From the NCBI RefSeq assembly GCF_042678405.1, contig NZ_JBHTLI010000001.1, positions 496,001-560,000 of the forward strand: 64,000 nt of DNA, given 5' to 3'. The DNA comes from Salegentibacter_A chungangensis. GTDB taxonomy: Bacteria > Bacteroidota > Bacteroidia > Flavobacteriales > Flavobacteriaceae. The notes beneath the pieces were generated by a model that was given only the letters and a program-made list of their open reading frames with translations, did no database searches and was not told the origin of the DNA. The position numbers and the translations under genes were made by a program. Shown here piece after piece: positions 1 through 8,805 of this stretch (its first letter is position 1; every line of letters begins with the position of its first letter).

Positions 1-756
1 ACCCGCAAAGCCTGAAACTCCTGAATGCATCTTCCCGCCCATAATAATTCCGAGGCCCACACCCCAGTCCATAGAGATCACCAGGACATCGTTTTTCTGT
101 TTCGCAAGACCGTAACGGAATTCGGCCAGGCAGGCACTTTTGGCGTCATTAAGGATGACCACGGGCTTCTTAAAGGTCTTTTCAAATTTGTCCCGAAGTG
201 ACTCCGGTTCCTGTTCGGTTAAATAATAGGTGAAGTTCTTCCCTTCTTCGGAAGACACCAGTCCGGGCATACTTATTCCCGCCCCCATTACTTGTTTGGA
301 ATTTACATTAGAGGTTTTTATAAGCTCTTTAGACCATTCATGTAAAAGGTCTACAATATTAGATTCAGGTGATATTTCGGTGAACTTGGTCTCTTCAGCA
401 ATAATAGAATGATTGTTATCTATGATCGCGAGTTTTATCCTGAAGCGTTCTATATGAATGCTTAGCACAAAGAAGGAGTGTTCTTTAAGGCCAAAAAGAT
501 CGGGCTTTCTTCCTCCTTCAGACTTTCCTCGTCCTTTTTTAGCAACTATGCCTTCTTCCATCAGTTGATTGATTAGTGACATAGAAGTTGGGAGACTTAT
601 ATTGAACCTGCTGCAGATCTCTGCATTAGAGGTGTCTCCATTCAAAAATAGGTGTTTTATGATCTTGATTTTCTGGAGGAACTTCTTCCTTTCCACGTTG
701 TTAATCTGGGAAAGACGCTCTTCAGTAATAAGAAAGTCCTGTAAATATTTAGCCAT
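1..756 (-). CDS. ROK-family transcriptional repressor/sugar kinase-like protein, 3' end cut by window
   Basis: The reverse frame is open from an ATG at 756 to the window edge, giving 252 codons without a stop. The N-terminus (about residues 1-80) is a winged helix-turn-helix of the NagC/XylR type (TSNAEICSRFNISLPTSMSL). It is followed by the start of a ROK actin-like fold, with ILNDAKSACLAEFRYG and the glycine-rich SMDWGVGLGIIMGG. The gene diverges from a NagX-like acyltransferase and a GH3 fusion, so it probably represses them in response to an amino sugar; that role is inferred. The C-terminal zinc motif of the family lies outside the window. Confidence 0.88.
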   Translation of the reverse strand, partial: MAKYLQDFLITEERLSQINNVERKKFLQKIKIIKHLFLNGDTSNAEICSRFNISLPTSMSLINQLMEEGIVAKKGRGKSEGGRKPDLFGLKEHSFFVLSIHIERFRIKLAIIDNNHSIIAEETKFTEISPESNIVDLLHEWSKELIKTSNVNSKQVMGAGISMPGLVSSEEGKNFTYYLTEQEPESLRDKFEKTFKKPVVILNDAKSACLAEFRYGLAKQKNDVLVISMDWGVGLGIIMGGKMHSGVSGFAG

Positions 757-892
757 ATGTGTGGTTGTCTAAAAAATTAAATAATTCACTTTTGGCTCAA
801 AATAAGCCTTTTTAAAGAAAGCGATTTATTCGAAATTAAAAATATGCAAAAAAAATAGTTCTCAAAATACTTTTTGTAAAATTTTATAAAAG

Positions 893-923
893 ATTGAATA
901 TTTAAATGAAATTTATACTTTTA
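893..923 (+). promoter_or_regulatory. candidate Bacteroidota promoter for the NagX/GH3 unit
   Basis: An ATTG at 893-896 and a TACTTTTA at 916-923 are 19 bp apart, close to the Bacteroidota TTTG-N19..21-TAnnTTTG consensus. The last base of the -7 box does not match. It lies in the AT-rich divergent spacer between the ROK gene and the acyltransferase. Confidence 0.3.
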
Positions 924-934
924 TAAAAAATAAG

Positions 935-970
935 CCTCCTCAAAATTTAGGAAGATAAGTTTTGAGGAGG
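935..970 (+). repeat. 11-bp perfect inverted repeat in the leader of the NagX-like gene
   Basis: CCTCCTCAAAA (935-945) and TTTTGAGGAGG (960-970) are perfect complements around a 14-nt loop. The right arm ends 19 nt before the ATG at 990 and holds the only purine-rich GGAGG in the leader. It could be a repressor operator, or an RNA hairpin that hides the ribosome binding region. There is no T-run after it, so a simple terminator is unlikely. Confidence 0.55.
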
Positions 971-989
971 GCATTACAAAGTTTCTAAT

Positions 990-2144
990 ATGAAGACCTC
1001 TTCTTCCTCAGCCGGGGAGATAAACTCCGGAAAACAGCGCTACTTTGCCCTGGATGTTCTGCGTGGGCTTACCATTGCTCTTATGGTCCTGGTAAATACT
1101 CCCGGAAGCTGGTCTGCCATATATGCGCCTTTTAAACATGCGGCCTGGCACGGCTTCACCCTTACCGATCTGGTCTTCCCCACTTTCCTTTTCGTAATAG
1201 GTAATGCGATGAGTTTTAGCCTTAGAAAATATGAGGCTCGTGGCGAAGGCATTTTTTTTAAGAAGGTGGTAAAAAGATCGGCCCTAATCTTCCTGATAGG
1301 GCTGTTTTTAAGTGCCTTTCCTTTTGTGTACCGTTCTAACGGGGAATTGCTCCTGAAAGACCTGGCCGGAATGCGCATAATGGGAGTGCTTCAGCGAATC
1401 GCGCTTTGCTACTTTTTCGCGTCCTTTATATTGCACTATTTAAAACTGAAGAAATCCCTTGTATTAAGCGGGATCATCTTGCTGGGATATTGGGGTATCA
1501 TGTGGTTCTTTGGAGATCAGCCCGATCCATACAGCCTTCAGAATAATGCTGCCTTGAAGTTTGACCTGCTGGTATTTCCGCAAGAGAACCTCTGGCGTGG
1601 TTTCGGGGTACCTTTCGATCCCGAAGGATTGCTGAGCACCCTGCCCGCAATTGTGAATGTGATCGCCGGTTATGTCTGCGGAAGATTTATACAGAAGAAC
1701 GGGAATACCCTCAAGACCATTTTCAGCCTTGGGATCATTGGCGTTGTGCTTTTGGCGCTGGGCCAGGTCTGGGATATTTACTTTCCTGTAAATAAAGGGA
1801 TCTGGACCAGCAGTTTTGTGCTTTTAAGCACCGGATGGGACCTTATTATTTTAGGTGTACTCATATTAATTATAGAAATTGCCGGACTTAAGAAGTGGAC
1901 CTACTTTTTTGAAGCCTTCGGAAAGAACCCACTGTTCATCTTTATAATGTCCGGTTTGGTTGTGATGCTGATGAATGTAATCTGGGTTAATGGAGGCGCA
2001 TTAAAAACCTGGCTATACAATAATATGTACTTAAGCTGGTTAAGCAGTTACAATGCTTCCCTGGCTTTTGCCCTTAGTTATATGCTTTTAATGTGGCTGC
2101 TGGGTTACTGGCTGGATAAGAAAAAGATCTATATAAAAGTCTGA
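990..2144 (+). CDS. NagX/HGSNAT-like membrane acyltransferase (DUF5009 type)
   Basis: A 384-residue protein with about ten hydrophobic segments. The N-terminal block YFALDVLRGLTIALMVLVN is followed by KHAAWHGFTLTDLVFPTFLF, the signature of heparan-alpha-glucosaminide N-acetyltransferase relatives. The histidine at residue 50 matches the one proposed to carry the acetyl group in that family. Bacterial members are usually called NagX and lie among GlcNAc or chitin/peptidoglycan salvage genes. Here it is 29 nt upstream of a GH3 hexosaminidase fusion on the same strand and diverges from a ROK repressor, so a role in moving or acetylating amino sugars at the inner membrane is likely. The substrate is not shown by the sequence. 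Confidence 0.82.
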   Translation: MKTSSSSAGEINSGKQRYFALDVLRGLTIALMVLVNTPGSWSAIYAPFKHAAWHGFTLTDLVFPTFLFVIGNAMSFSLRKYEARGEGIFFKKVVKRSALIFLIGLFLSAFPFVYRSNGELLLKDLAGMRIMGVLQRIALCYFFASFILHYLKLKKSLVLSGIILLGYWGIMWFFGDQPDPYSLQNNAALKFDLLVFPQENLWRGFGVPFDPEGLLSTLPAIVNVIAGYVCGRFIQKNGNTLKTIFSLGIIGVVLLALGQVWDIYFPVNKGIWTSSFVLLSTGWDLIILGVLILIIEIAGLKKWTYFFEAFGKNPLFIFIMSGLVVMLMNVIWVNGGALKTWLYNNMYLSWLSSYNASLAFALSYMLLMWLLGYWLDKKKIYIKV

Positions 2145-2173
2145 TACAAAAATCTGAAATCAAGAAAAGAGAA

Positions 2174-5125
2174 ATGAGAATGAAGACCCCAATCCTATTT
2201 GCAATGGCAGGGCTGTTTTTGAGCCTTCAGTTAAATGCTCAAACTGCGGAAAAAGCAGAGCCCGAATTTCTGAAATATCAGAACAGCAAATGGGTAGATT
2301 CCATAATGAAAACCTTAACCCCCAACGAAAGGATCGCCCAGCTGATCCTTGTAGCGGCATATTCCAACAGGGGGGAAGAGCATAAACAGGAGATCCTGAA
2401 GCTTGTTAAAAAACAAAAGATAGGCGGGCTCATTTTCTTCCAGGGAGACCCGGAGTCCCAGGCTGAACTGATGAACGATTATCAGCAGGCGGCAGAGGTG
2501 CCGCTGATAGGTGCCATAGATGCCGAATGGGGTCTTGGGATGCGCCTGGACAGCACCATTAGCTATCCTTTCCAGATGGCGCTGGGTGCAGTTCAGGATG
2601 ATGAACTGATCTATAAAATGGGAGAGGAAGTTGCCCGCCAGGTGAAAAGGACCGGGCTTCATATCAACCTTGCCCCGGTGGTAGATGTAAATAACAACCC
2701 GAATAATCCGGTGATCAATTATCGTTCGTTCGGGGAAGACAAGCAAAATGTGACCCGCAAGGGGATCGCTTATATGAGGGGGATGCAGGATCATAATGTG
2801 CTTACCTCGGCCAAGCATTTCCCGGGTCACGGAGATACAGATACCGACTCTCATAAAGCGCTGCCACAAATAAACCATCCTTTTGAAAGACTGGATTCCC
2901 TGGAGATGTATCCGTTCAGGGAGCTTATAGATGCCGGGATTGGCGGCGTGATGGTCGCGCATTTGAACATCCCTGCCCTTGATTCGACCGGAGTGCCTTC
3001 AACCCTTTCAAAACCTATTATTACCGGTATACTAAAGGACAGTCTTGGTTTTAACGGCCTTATCATTACCGATGCGATGAATATGAAAGGAGTGACCACC
3101 GGTAACGAGCCCGGAGTTGTGGATAAGAAAGCCATTCTTGCCGGGAACGATCTGCTGGAATTCACCGAAGATGTGCCGCGGGCTATTGCTGAAGTTAGAA
3201 AAGCAATAAAGAAAGGACTTATTACACAGAAGGAGATCGATGCCCGCGCCCGAAAGGTACTGGCGGTAAAACAATGGGTGGGACTCAACGAATATGAACC
3301 AACCCGAACTGAAAACATCCTTAAATACCTTAATACGCCTGGGGCTGTGTTGTTGAACAGACAGCTGGTGGAGGCTTCGCTTACGGTGCTGAAGAATGAA
3401 AACAACTTACTTCCTTTGGAGAATCTTGATGAACTGAAGATCGCTTCGGTTTCTATTGGGACAGAAGAAGAAACTGTGTTTCAGGAGACACTGGGGCTTT
3501 ATACAGATGTGAAGCATTTTCAGCTTGCCGTAGATGCGGGAGAGGAAGAGATTGAAGCCGTAGAAGAAGCTCTTGAAAACTACAATCTTGTAATTGCGGG
3601 AATTCACGACCAGAGTAAATACCCGAGAAATTCGGTGAAATTATCGGAAGACCTGCTTGATTTCGTGGAAGACCTTGCGGAAAATGACAATACCATCATT
3701 AGCCTTTTCAAAAACCCTTATGTGCTGACCAGGTTTGATGATATTGAAGAGACCCCGGCACTGATAGAGGCTTACCAGGATTCTGAAATCACACAGGAGA
3801 TGGTGGCGCAGCTTATTTTTGGCGGAATCAGCGCGAACGGAAAATTACCGGTAAGTGCGGGAGACAAGTTTAAGGCAGGAGACGGCCTTGAGGTTGAAGG
3901 CGGTATCAGGTTTAAATATACCACTCCTGAAGATGCAGGTATGAATTCGGAAGTACTTTATTCCAGGGTTGACTCCCTGATGAATGAAGCGATAAATGCC
4001 AAGGCTATCCCGGGCGGGCAGGTGCTTGTGGCCAAAGACGGGAAAGTGGTGATGTACAAGGCTTACGGGCTTCATAAGTACAGCGATACCATAAAAGTAG
4101 AGAAAACCGACCTGTATGACCTGGCTTCGGTGACCAAGATCTCTTCGGCTTTACCGGCCTTGATGAAGTTGTATGATGAAGATAAGTTTGAACTGGAAGC
4201 CGGTATAGATGATTACCTTCCTTACTTCAGACACTCCAACAAAGCGGGAATTCCTTTTCGCCAGATCCTTGCACACCAGGCAAGATTCAAGCCCTGGATC
4301 CCATACTGGAAAAACACCCTGAGAAAGAACGGGAGTTTTAGATGGAATACCTTTAAAAAGGATTCCTCGGCCAGATTCCCGGTGCAGGTAAGCGAAGATC
4401 TTTGGCTGCACAGGAATTACAAGAAGAAGATCTTCAGGGCCATCAAAAAGTCGCCGCTGGAAAAGGAAGCGAAATATAAATATTCGGGTCTGGTTTTTTA
4501 CCTGTTGCCTTCGATCGTAGAAGAGATCACCGGTGAGGATTTCAGGACCTATATCAACAGGAATTTTTACGATAAACTTGGTGCCACGACCTTAACCTAT
4601 AATCCTTCCGGGGATTTTCCGCTGGACAGGATCGTGCCTACCGAAAGTGATTTTCTTTTCAGACAAAAATCCATTCACGGAAGGGTGCACGATGAAGGAG
4701 CGATTATGATGGGCGGAGTTTCGGCAAATGCAGGCCTTTTTGCCAATGCCAATGATCTCGCAAAACTAATGCAGATGTACCTGAATTATGGTGAATACGG
4801 AGGGGAACGCTATATTGCTGAAACGACCCTTAAAGAATTCTCAAAAACCCAGTTTCCTGATAATGATAACCGCAGAGGTCTTGGTTTTGATAAGCCGAAC
4901 CTGAAATATAAGGGAGAGGATAACAATACCGCAAAGGATGCGAGCAAGGACAGTTTTGGGCATACAGGCTTTACCGGGACTATGGTTTGGGTAGACCCGA
5001 AAGAAGATCTTTTATACGTTTTTTTATCGAACAGGGTATTGCCAACTCGTGAAAATACAAGACTATATAAATTAAACACCAGAACTCAAATTCAGCAGGC
5101 ATTATATGATGCCATTAAAAAATAG
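2174..5125 (+). CDS. GH3 beta-N-acetylhexosaminidase fused to a serine beta-lactamase-like domain
   Basis: A 983-residue protein with a signal peptide ending LQLNAQ. Residues about 40-390 are a NagZ-type GH3 domain. KHFPGHGDTDTDSH carries the Asp-His dyad (His227) that replaces the usual acid/base in NagZ enzymes, and LIITDAMNM carries the nucleophile Asp300. Residues about 410-590 resemble the GH3 C-terminal domain. Residues about 600-980 are a class C beta-lactamase/penicillin-binding fold with SVTK (Ser652, Lys655) and HTG near the C-terminus; the tyrosine motif reads YSG rather than YSN. The fusion suggests hydrolysis of GlcNAc-MurNAc bonds plus an attack on the peptide or another ester/amide of muropeptides in the periplasm. 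It is probably cotranscribed with the acyltransferase upstream. An ATG six bases downstream is an alternative start. Confidence 0.9.
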   Translation: MRMKTPILFAMAGLFLSLQLNAQTAEKAEPEFLKYQNSKWVDSIMKTLTPNERIAQLILVAAYSNRGEEHKQEILKLVKKQKIGGLIFFQGDPESQAELMNDYQQAAEVPLIGAIDAEWGLGMRLDSTISYPFQMALGAVQDDELIYKMGEEVARQVKRTGLHINLAPVVDVNNNPNNPVINYRSFGEDKQNVTRKGIAYMRGMQDHNVLTSAKHFPGHGDTDTDSHKALPQINHPFERLDSLEMYPFRELIDAGIGGVMVAHLNIPALDSTGVPSTLSKPIITGILKDSLGFNGLIITDAMNMKGVTTGNEPGVVDKKAILAGNDLLEFTEDVPRAIAEVRKAIKKGLITQKEIDARARKVLAVKQWVGLNEYEPTRTENILKYLNTPGAVLLNRQLVEASLTVLKNENNLLPLENLDELKIASVSIGTEEETVFQETLGLYTDVKHFQLAVDAGEEEIEAVEEALENYNLVIAGIHDQSKYPRNSVKLSEDLLDFVEDLAENDNTIISLFKNPYVLTRFDDIEETPALIEAYQDSEITQEMVAQLIFGGISANGKLPVSAGDKFKAGDGLEVEGGIRFKYTTPEDAGMNSEVLYSRVDSLMNEAINAKAIPGGQVLVAKDGKVVMYKAYGLHKYSDTIKVEKTDLYDLASVTKISSALPALMKLYDEDKFELEAGIDDYLPYFRHSNKAGIPFRQILAHQARFKPWIPYWKNTLRKNGSFRWNTFKKDSSARFPVQVSEDLWLHRNYKKKIFRAIKKSPLEKEAKYKYSGLVFYLLPSIVEEITGEDFRTYINRNFYDKLGATTLTYNPSGDFPLDRIVPTESDFLFRQKSIHGRVHDEGAIMMGGVSANAGLFANANDLAKLMQMYLNYGEYGGERYIAETTLKEFSKTQFPDNDNRRGLGFDKPNLKYKGEDNNTAKDASKDSFGHTGFTGTMVWVDPKEDLLYVFLSNRVLPTRENTRLYKLNTRTQIQQALYDAIKK

Positions 5126-5150
5126 GTTTAGATAGATTGCTGGTTAGGAA

Positions 5151-5205
5151 GGCTTTCAGGAATTCGGTGCAAATTGCCGAAATCTTTGAAAGCTTTTTCT
5201 TTTTA
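5151..5205 (+). terminator. rho-independent terminator after the GH3 fusion
   Basis: GCTTTCA (5152-5158) pairs with TGAAAGC (5187-5193), an inner TTCGG/CCGAA adds to the stem, and a T-rich tract follows at 5194-5204. It ends the NagX-GH3 transcript. Confidence 0.65.
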
Positions 5206-5248
5206 AGAGTGAAAAGTTTAAAATGTAAGTAAAGTCTGTATTAAATCA

Positions 5249-5256
5249 TATATTTG
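5249..5256 (+). promoter_or_regulatory. -7 box (TATATTTG) upstream of the outer-membrane beta-barrel gene
   Basis: An exact TAnnTTTG lies 31 nt before the ATG at 5288 and just after the preceding terminator. No clear -33 TTTG is seen at the expected distance. Confidence 0.45.
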
Positions 5257-5287
5257 TTTGATTTTTTCTTAAAGACCCAAATCATAT

Positions 5288-7732
5288 ATGAAGAAAAACT
5301 ATGCTCTAAATTTATTACCCCTACTAATATTTTTTTCGATTTTTACTTCAGAGACTTTTGCACAAAGTTTTCTTGAAGGACGTTTAAAAACAACTCAGGA
5401 TGAACCTGTGGCTTTTGCCAATGTCATTCTGCTAAGTGCTTCCGATTCAACGTCGGTTTATAAAGGGGTGGTATCAGACGAGCAGGGTGAGTTTCGTTTT
5501 AAGGAGGTTGAAGAAAAGGAATACCTTCTTAAAGTGAGCTTTGTGGGTTATGAGAACTACCAGGATAAAATAGACCTTTCCCAGAATACCCAATTGGAGC
5601 CTATTGTAATGCAGGAGGCTGCTTCAGGCCTCGATGAGGTTACGGTAAACGGAAGAAGACCAAAGATCACACAAAGTGTGGATCGTATTACTTTTGAAGT
5701 GGAGAACTCGTCCCTTTCTACAGCCAATTCTTTCGAGATCCTTAAAAGGACTCCCGGGGTGATCGTAAGCCAGGGACAATTGCTTATCAAGAACAGGCCG
5801 GCGACCGTTTATATCAATGACAGGAAGGTATACCTTACCAACCAGGAACTTCAGCAGTTACTGGAAGGTTATTCCGGGGCTAACGTAAAATCTGTGGAGG
5901 TGATCACCAATCCGCCGGCGAAATATGATGCTGAAGGTGGCGCGATCCTTAATATCGTTACCAGCAAAAATATCTCTATAGGTTATAAAGGAAGTGTAAA
6001 TGCTTCGGCTTCTTACGGAGAAGAACCCAAATATACCGTAGGAACCAGCCAGTATTACAAAACCGACTGGCTTAATGCCTTTGCCAGCTATAATTATAAC
6101 AGTCGCGAAGATTATAAAAAAGATCTCGGGTCTATAACTTTTTACGATGCCGATGGAAACGAGGAATCTTACTGGAATAATGTTTTTGAAAAGAATACCA
6201 CTACCAATTCTCACAGCTTAAACACCATTCTTGACTTTACTTTAAATGAAAAGAATTCCCTTAGCCTGAGCGCAAATTTGCTGCTTACTCCTGAAGCAGA
6301 TTCAGATATCGAGGGGCTTACCTATATCACAAGGCCCGATGCCGAAGCTATATATTTTTATACCACGGAGAGCCGTCTGGAAAATGACAGAGATAACATC
6401 ATGCTGAATCTTTCGTATAAATCACAGCTTGATGAAAAAGGAACATCCTTATCGGCTATGGCCAATTACATCAAATATGATGATACACAAACCCAGGACC
6501 TGACCACGATGTATCATCCGCCTTATGAACTGGAATACAATTCCTTTTATACCTCTGCAAATCAGGAAACTGATATTTATACCGGCCAAGTAGATTTTTC
6601 GATCCCGGCGGGTAAAATTGCCCTGGAAACAGGGCTCAAGTATTCGGGGATAGATTCCCGGAGCGGATTGGATTTCTACGATGCCGATCCCAATATGATT
6701 CAGCAGGAATACAATGAAAACCTCTCGGATGAGCTGGATTACGAAGAAAATATTTATGCAGCCTACTTCAGTCTTTCCCGGGACTGGGAGAAATGGAGCC
6801 TTAAAACAGGACTTCGTGGGGAATATGCCGACGTTCAAGGGATCTCAGCTTCTATGGGGGCGGTGAACGAACAGGAGTATTTTGAGCTTTTCCCGACCTT
6901 TTACCTGATGTATTCCCCGGCAGAAGATCATACCTATAGTATGGAGTACAGCCGAAGGATAAGCCGTCCGAGATTTCAGAGCCTGAATCCTTACCGTTAT
7001 TTTATTAATGAAGATAATTATACCGAAGGAAATCCGAATTTAAAACCGGGGATCTCCAATAAGATCAAATTCAGTTATACCTATAAGAGCAAGTTGAGTT
7101 TCGACCTTTACTGGGACCGCATCGATAATTCCATCGCGACCCTGCCTTTCCAGGATAATGAACAGAAGACCCTGAGAACCGTTAGCGATAATATGGATTT
7201 TGAGCAACAGTACAGCTTAGACATTTCCTATTATGATTATGTGACAGACTGGTGGTATCTGTACGCCTATGCTTCATTTTTCTATATGCAGGCCGATTTT
7301 TATGCCCTTGAAAATAATAACCGGGTGGTGACCAACGATGTGACCAGCACCTATATTATGGCGCAGAATTACCTGACGCTCTCCAAGGACAGGACTTTTT
7401 CGGGAGAGGTTATGGCTACTTATCTTCCGGCTTATATTGCCGGTTCCTACCAGTTTGACGATCCGCAATACGGGGTGTCGGTGGGTCTTAGAAAGACCTT
7501 TTTCAACAAACGACTAACCGCCACGCTGAATGTGGATGATATCTTTGATTCGATGAATATTCCCCTTTCTTCAAGGTACCTGCAGCAGAACAATTCCTTT
7601 TTCGCGATGCCGGAGTCAAGAATGTTCAGGGTGGGACTGCGTTATGAATTCGGGAATTTCAAGCTGCGTGATAACAAGCGTGCTACCGATGCCGAAGAAG
7701 GGGAGAGACTTAAGGAAAAGGCCTTATTTTAA
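5288..7732 (+). CDS. TonB-dependent receptor-like outer-membrane beta-barrel family protein
   Basis: An 814-residue protein. A signal peptide (ending ETFAQ) is followed by a carboxypeptidase-regulatory-like domain at about 27-110 (FLEGRLKTTQDEPVAFANVI). A plug-like segment follows (GLDEVTVNGRRPKITQSVDR, then NRPATVYINDRKVYL), and then a long barrel rich in alternating aromatic residues. The layout is that of the outer membrane protein beta-barrel family (OMP_b-brl_3), not of the SusC family, and there is no adjacent SusD. The cargo is unknown. It has its own -7 box and follows a terminator, so it is probably transcribed alone. It is placed at the outer membrane by family. Confidence 0.85.
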   Translation: MKKNYALNLLPLLIFFSIFTSETFAQSFLEGRLKTTQDEPVAFANVILLSASDSTSVYKGVVSDEQGEFRFKEVEEKEYLLKVSFVGYENYQDKIDLSQNTQLEPIVMQEAASGLDEVTVNGRRPKITQSVDRITFEVENSSLSTANSFEILKRTPGVIVSQGQLLIKNRPATVYINDRKVYLTNQELQQLLEGYSGANVKSVEVITNPPAKYDAEGGAILNIVTSKNISIGYKGSVNASASYGEEPKYTVGTSQYYKTDWLNAFASYNYNSREDYKKDLGSITFYDADGNEESYWNNVFEKNTTTNSHSLNTILDFTLNEKNSLSLSANLLLTPEADSDIEGLTYITRPDAEAIYFYTTESRLENDRDNIMLNLSYKSQLDEKGTSLSAMANYIKYDDTQTQDLTTMYHPPYELEYNSFYTSANQETDIYTGQVDFSIPAGKIALETGLKYSGIDSRSGLDFYDADPNMIQQEYNENLSDELDYEENIYAAYFSLSRDWEKWSLKTGLRGEYADVQGISASMGAVNEQEYFELFPTFYLMYSPAEDHTYSMEYSRRISRPRFQSLNPYRYFINEDNYTEGNPNLKPGISNKIKFSYTYKSKLSFDLYWDRIDNSIATLPFQDNEQKTLRTVSDNMDFEQQYSLDISYYDYVTDWWYLYAYASFFYMQADFYALENNNRVVTNDVTSTYIMAQNYLTLSKDRTFSGEVMATYLPAYIAGSYQFDDPQYGVSVGLRKTFFNKRLTATLNVDDIFDSMNIPLSSRYLQQNNSFFAMPESRMFRVGLRYEFGNFKLRDNKRATDAEEGERLKEKALF

Positions 7733-7785
7733 AAAACTGCTCTCTAATCATTTTCAGACAAATAGCTAACTTCAATCTTATTTCT

Positions 7786-7793
7786 TAATTTTG
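7786..7793 (+). promoter_or_regulatory. -7 box (TAATTTTG) upstream of dusB
   Basis: An exact TAnnTTTG 20 bp before the GTG start at 7813. The leader would be only about a dozen bases. No -33 match is evident. Confidence 0.5.
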
Positions 7794-7812
7794 CAGCCCA
7801 AATAAGATTATT

Positions 7813-8805
7813 GTGGCAAAAATAGGAGACATAGATGTAGGAGAATTTCCATTGCTTTTAGCGCCAATGGAAGATGTGAGTGACCCGCCGTTTCGTGCAC
7901 TTTGCAAGGAACAGGGGGCAGATGTGGTGTATACCGAATTTATCTCTTCCGAAGGGCTTATTCGCGATGCGGCCAAGAGCACGATGAAGCTGGATATTTA
8001 TGAAAAGGAACGCCCTGTAGGAATACAGATCTTCGGAGCGAACCTTGACTCTATGCTGCAATCTGTTGAAATTGTGGAGAAATCAGGACCCGATATCATC
8101 GATATCAACTTTGGGTGTCCTGTGAAAAAGGTGGTTTCCAAAGGAGCCGGTGCAGGGATCCTGAAAGATATAGACCTTATGGTCTCCCTTACCGAAGCTA
8201 TGGTGAAACACACCAGCCTTCCCGTGACCGTAAAGACCCGTCTTGGCTGGGATAACGATTCCATAAAAATAGTTGAGGTAGCAGAGAGGCTCCAGGATGT
8301 TGGCTGTAAAGCGATCTCCATTCACGGAAGAACCCGTAAGCAAATGTATAAAGGCGAGGCTGACTGGGCGCCTATCGCCGAGGTGAAGAACAACCCCAGG
8401 ATGCATATTCCCGTTTTCGGAAACGGAGATGTGAACACTCCCGAACGCGCCGTGGAGATGCGTGATAAATTCGGCCTTGACGGGGCTATGATTGGTCGTG
8501 CAAGTATCGGGTACCCGTGGTTCTTCAGGGAAGTTAAGCACTTTATGGAAACCGGGGAGCACCTTCCTGCTCCAACTATGAAGGAACGCCTGGATGCGGC
8601 CCGCCGTCATCTTCAGATGTCAATTGACTGGAAAGGCGAAAAATTAGGCGTTTTTGAAACCCGTCGTCACTATACCAATTACTTCAAAGGAATTCCGCAT
8701 TTTAAGGAGTACCGGATGAAAATGGTGACCAGCGACGATGCCGCCGATGTATTTGCTGCTTTCGATGAGGTGGAAAGAGACTTCTCCGATTACCAGTTCG
8801 CTTAA
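7813..8805 (+). CDS. dusB: tRNA-dihydrouridine synthase B
   Basis: A 330-residue FMN-dependent TIM barrel that reduces uridine in the tRNA D-loop. Motifs include LLAPMEDVSDPPFR near the N-terminus, INFGCPVKKV with the catalytic Cys102, VKTRLGWD, and SIHGRTRKQMYKG. The length fits the family. The start is GTG at 7813; no in-frame ATG precedes the first conserved block. The gene converges with the permease on the other strand and the two stop codons overlap (TTAA, 4 bp), with no terminator hairpin between them. Confidence 0.95.
   Translation: MAKIGDIDVGEFPLLLAPMEDVSDPPFRALCKEQGADVVYTEFISSEGLIRDAAKSTMKLDIYEKERPVGIQIFGANLDSMLQSVEIVEKSGPDIIDINFGCPVKKVVSKGAGAGILKDIDLMVSLTEAMVKHTSLPVTVKTRLGWDNDSIKIVEVAERLQDVGCKAISIHGRTRKQMYKGEADWAPIAEVKNNPRMHIPVFGNGDVNTPERAVEMRDKFGLDGAMIGRASIGYPWFFREVKHFMETGEHLPAPTMKERLDAARRHLQMSIDWKGEKLGVFETRRHYTNYFKGIPHFKEYRMKMVTSDDAADVFAAFDEVERDFSDYQFA

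Noticed and set aside
2851..3405. Long antisense frames such as the one opposite the GH3 fusion gene
   Set aside because: They lie fully inside strong coding genes, show no domain and arise from codon bias; the same holds for the other antisense frames.
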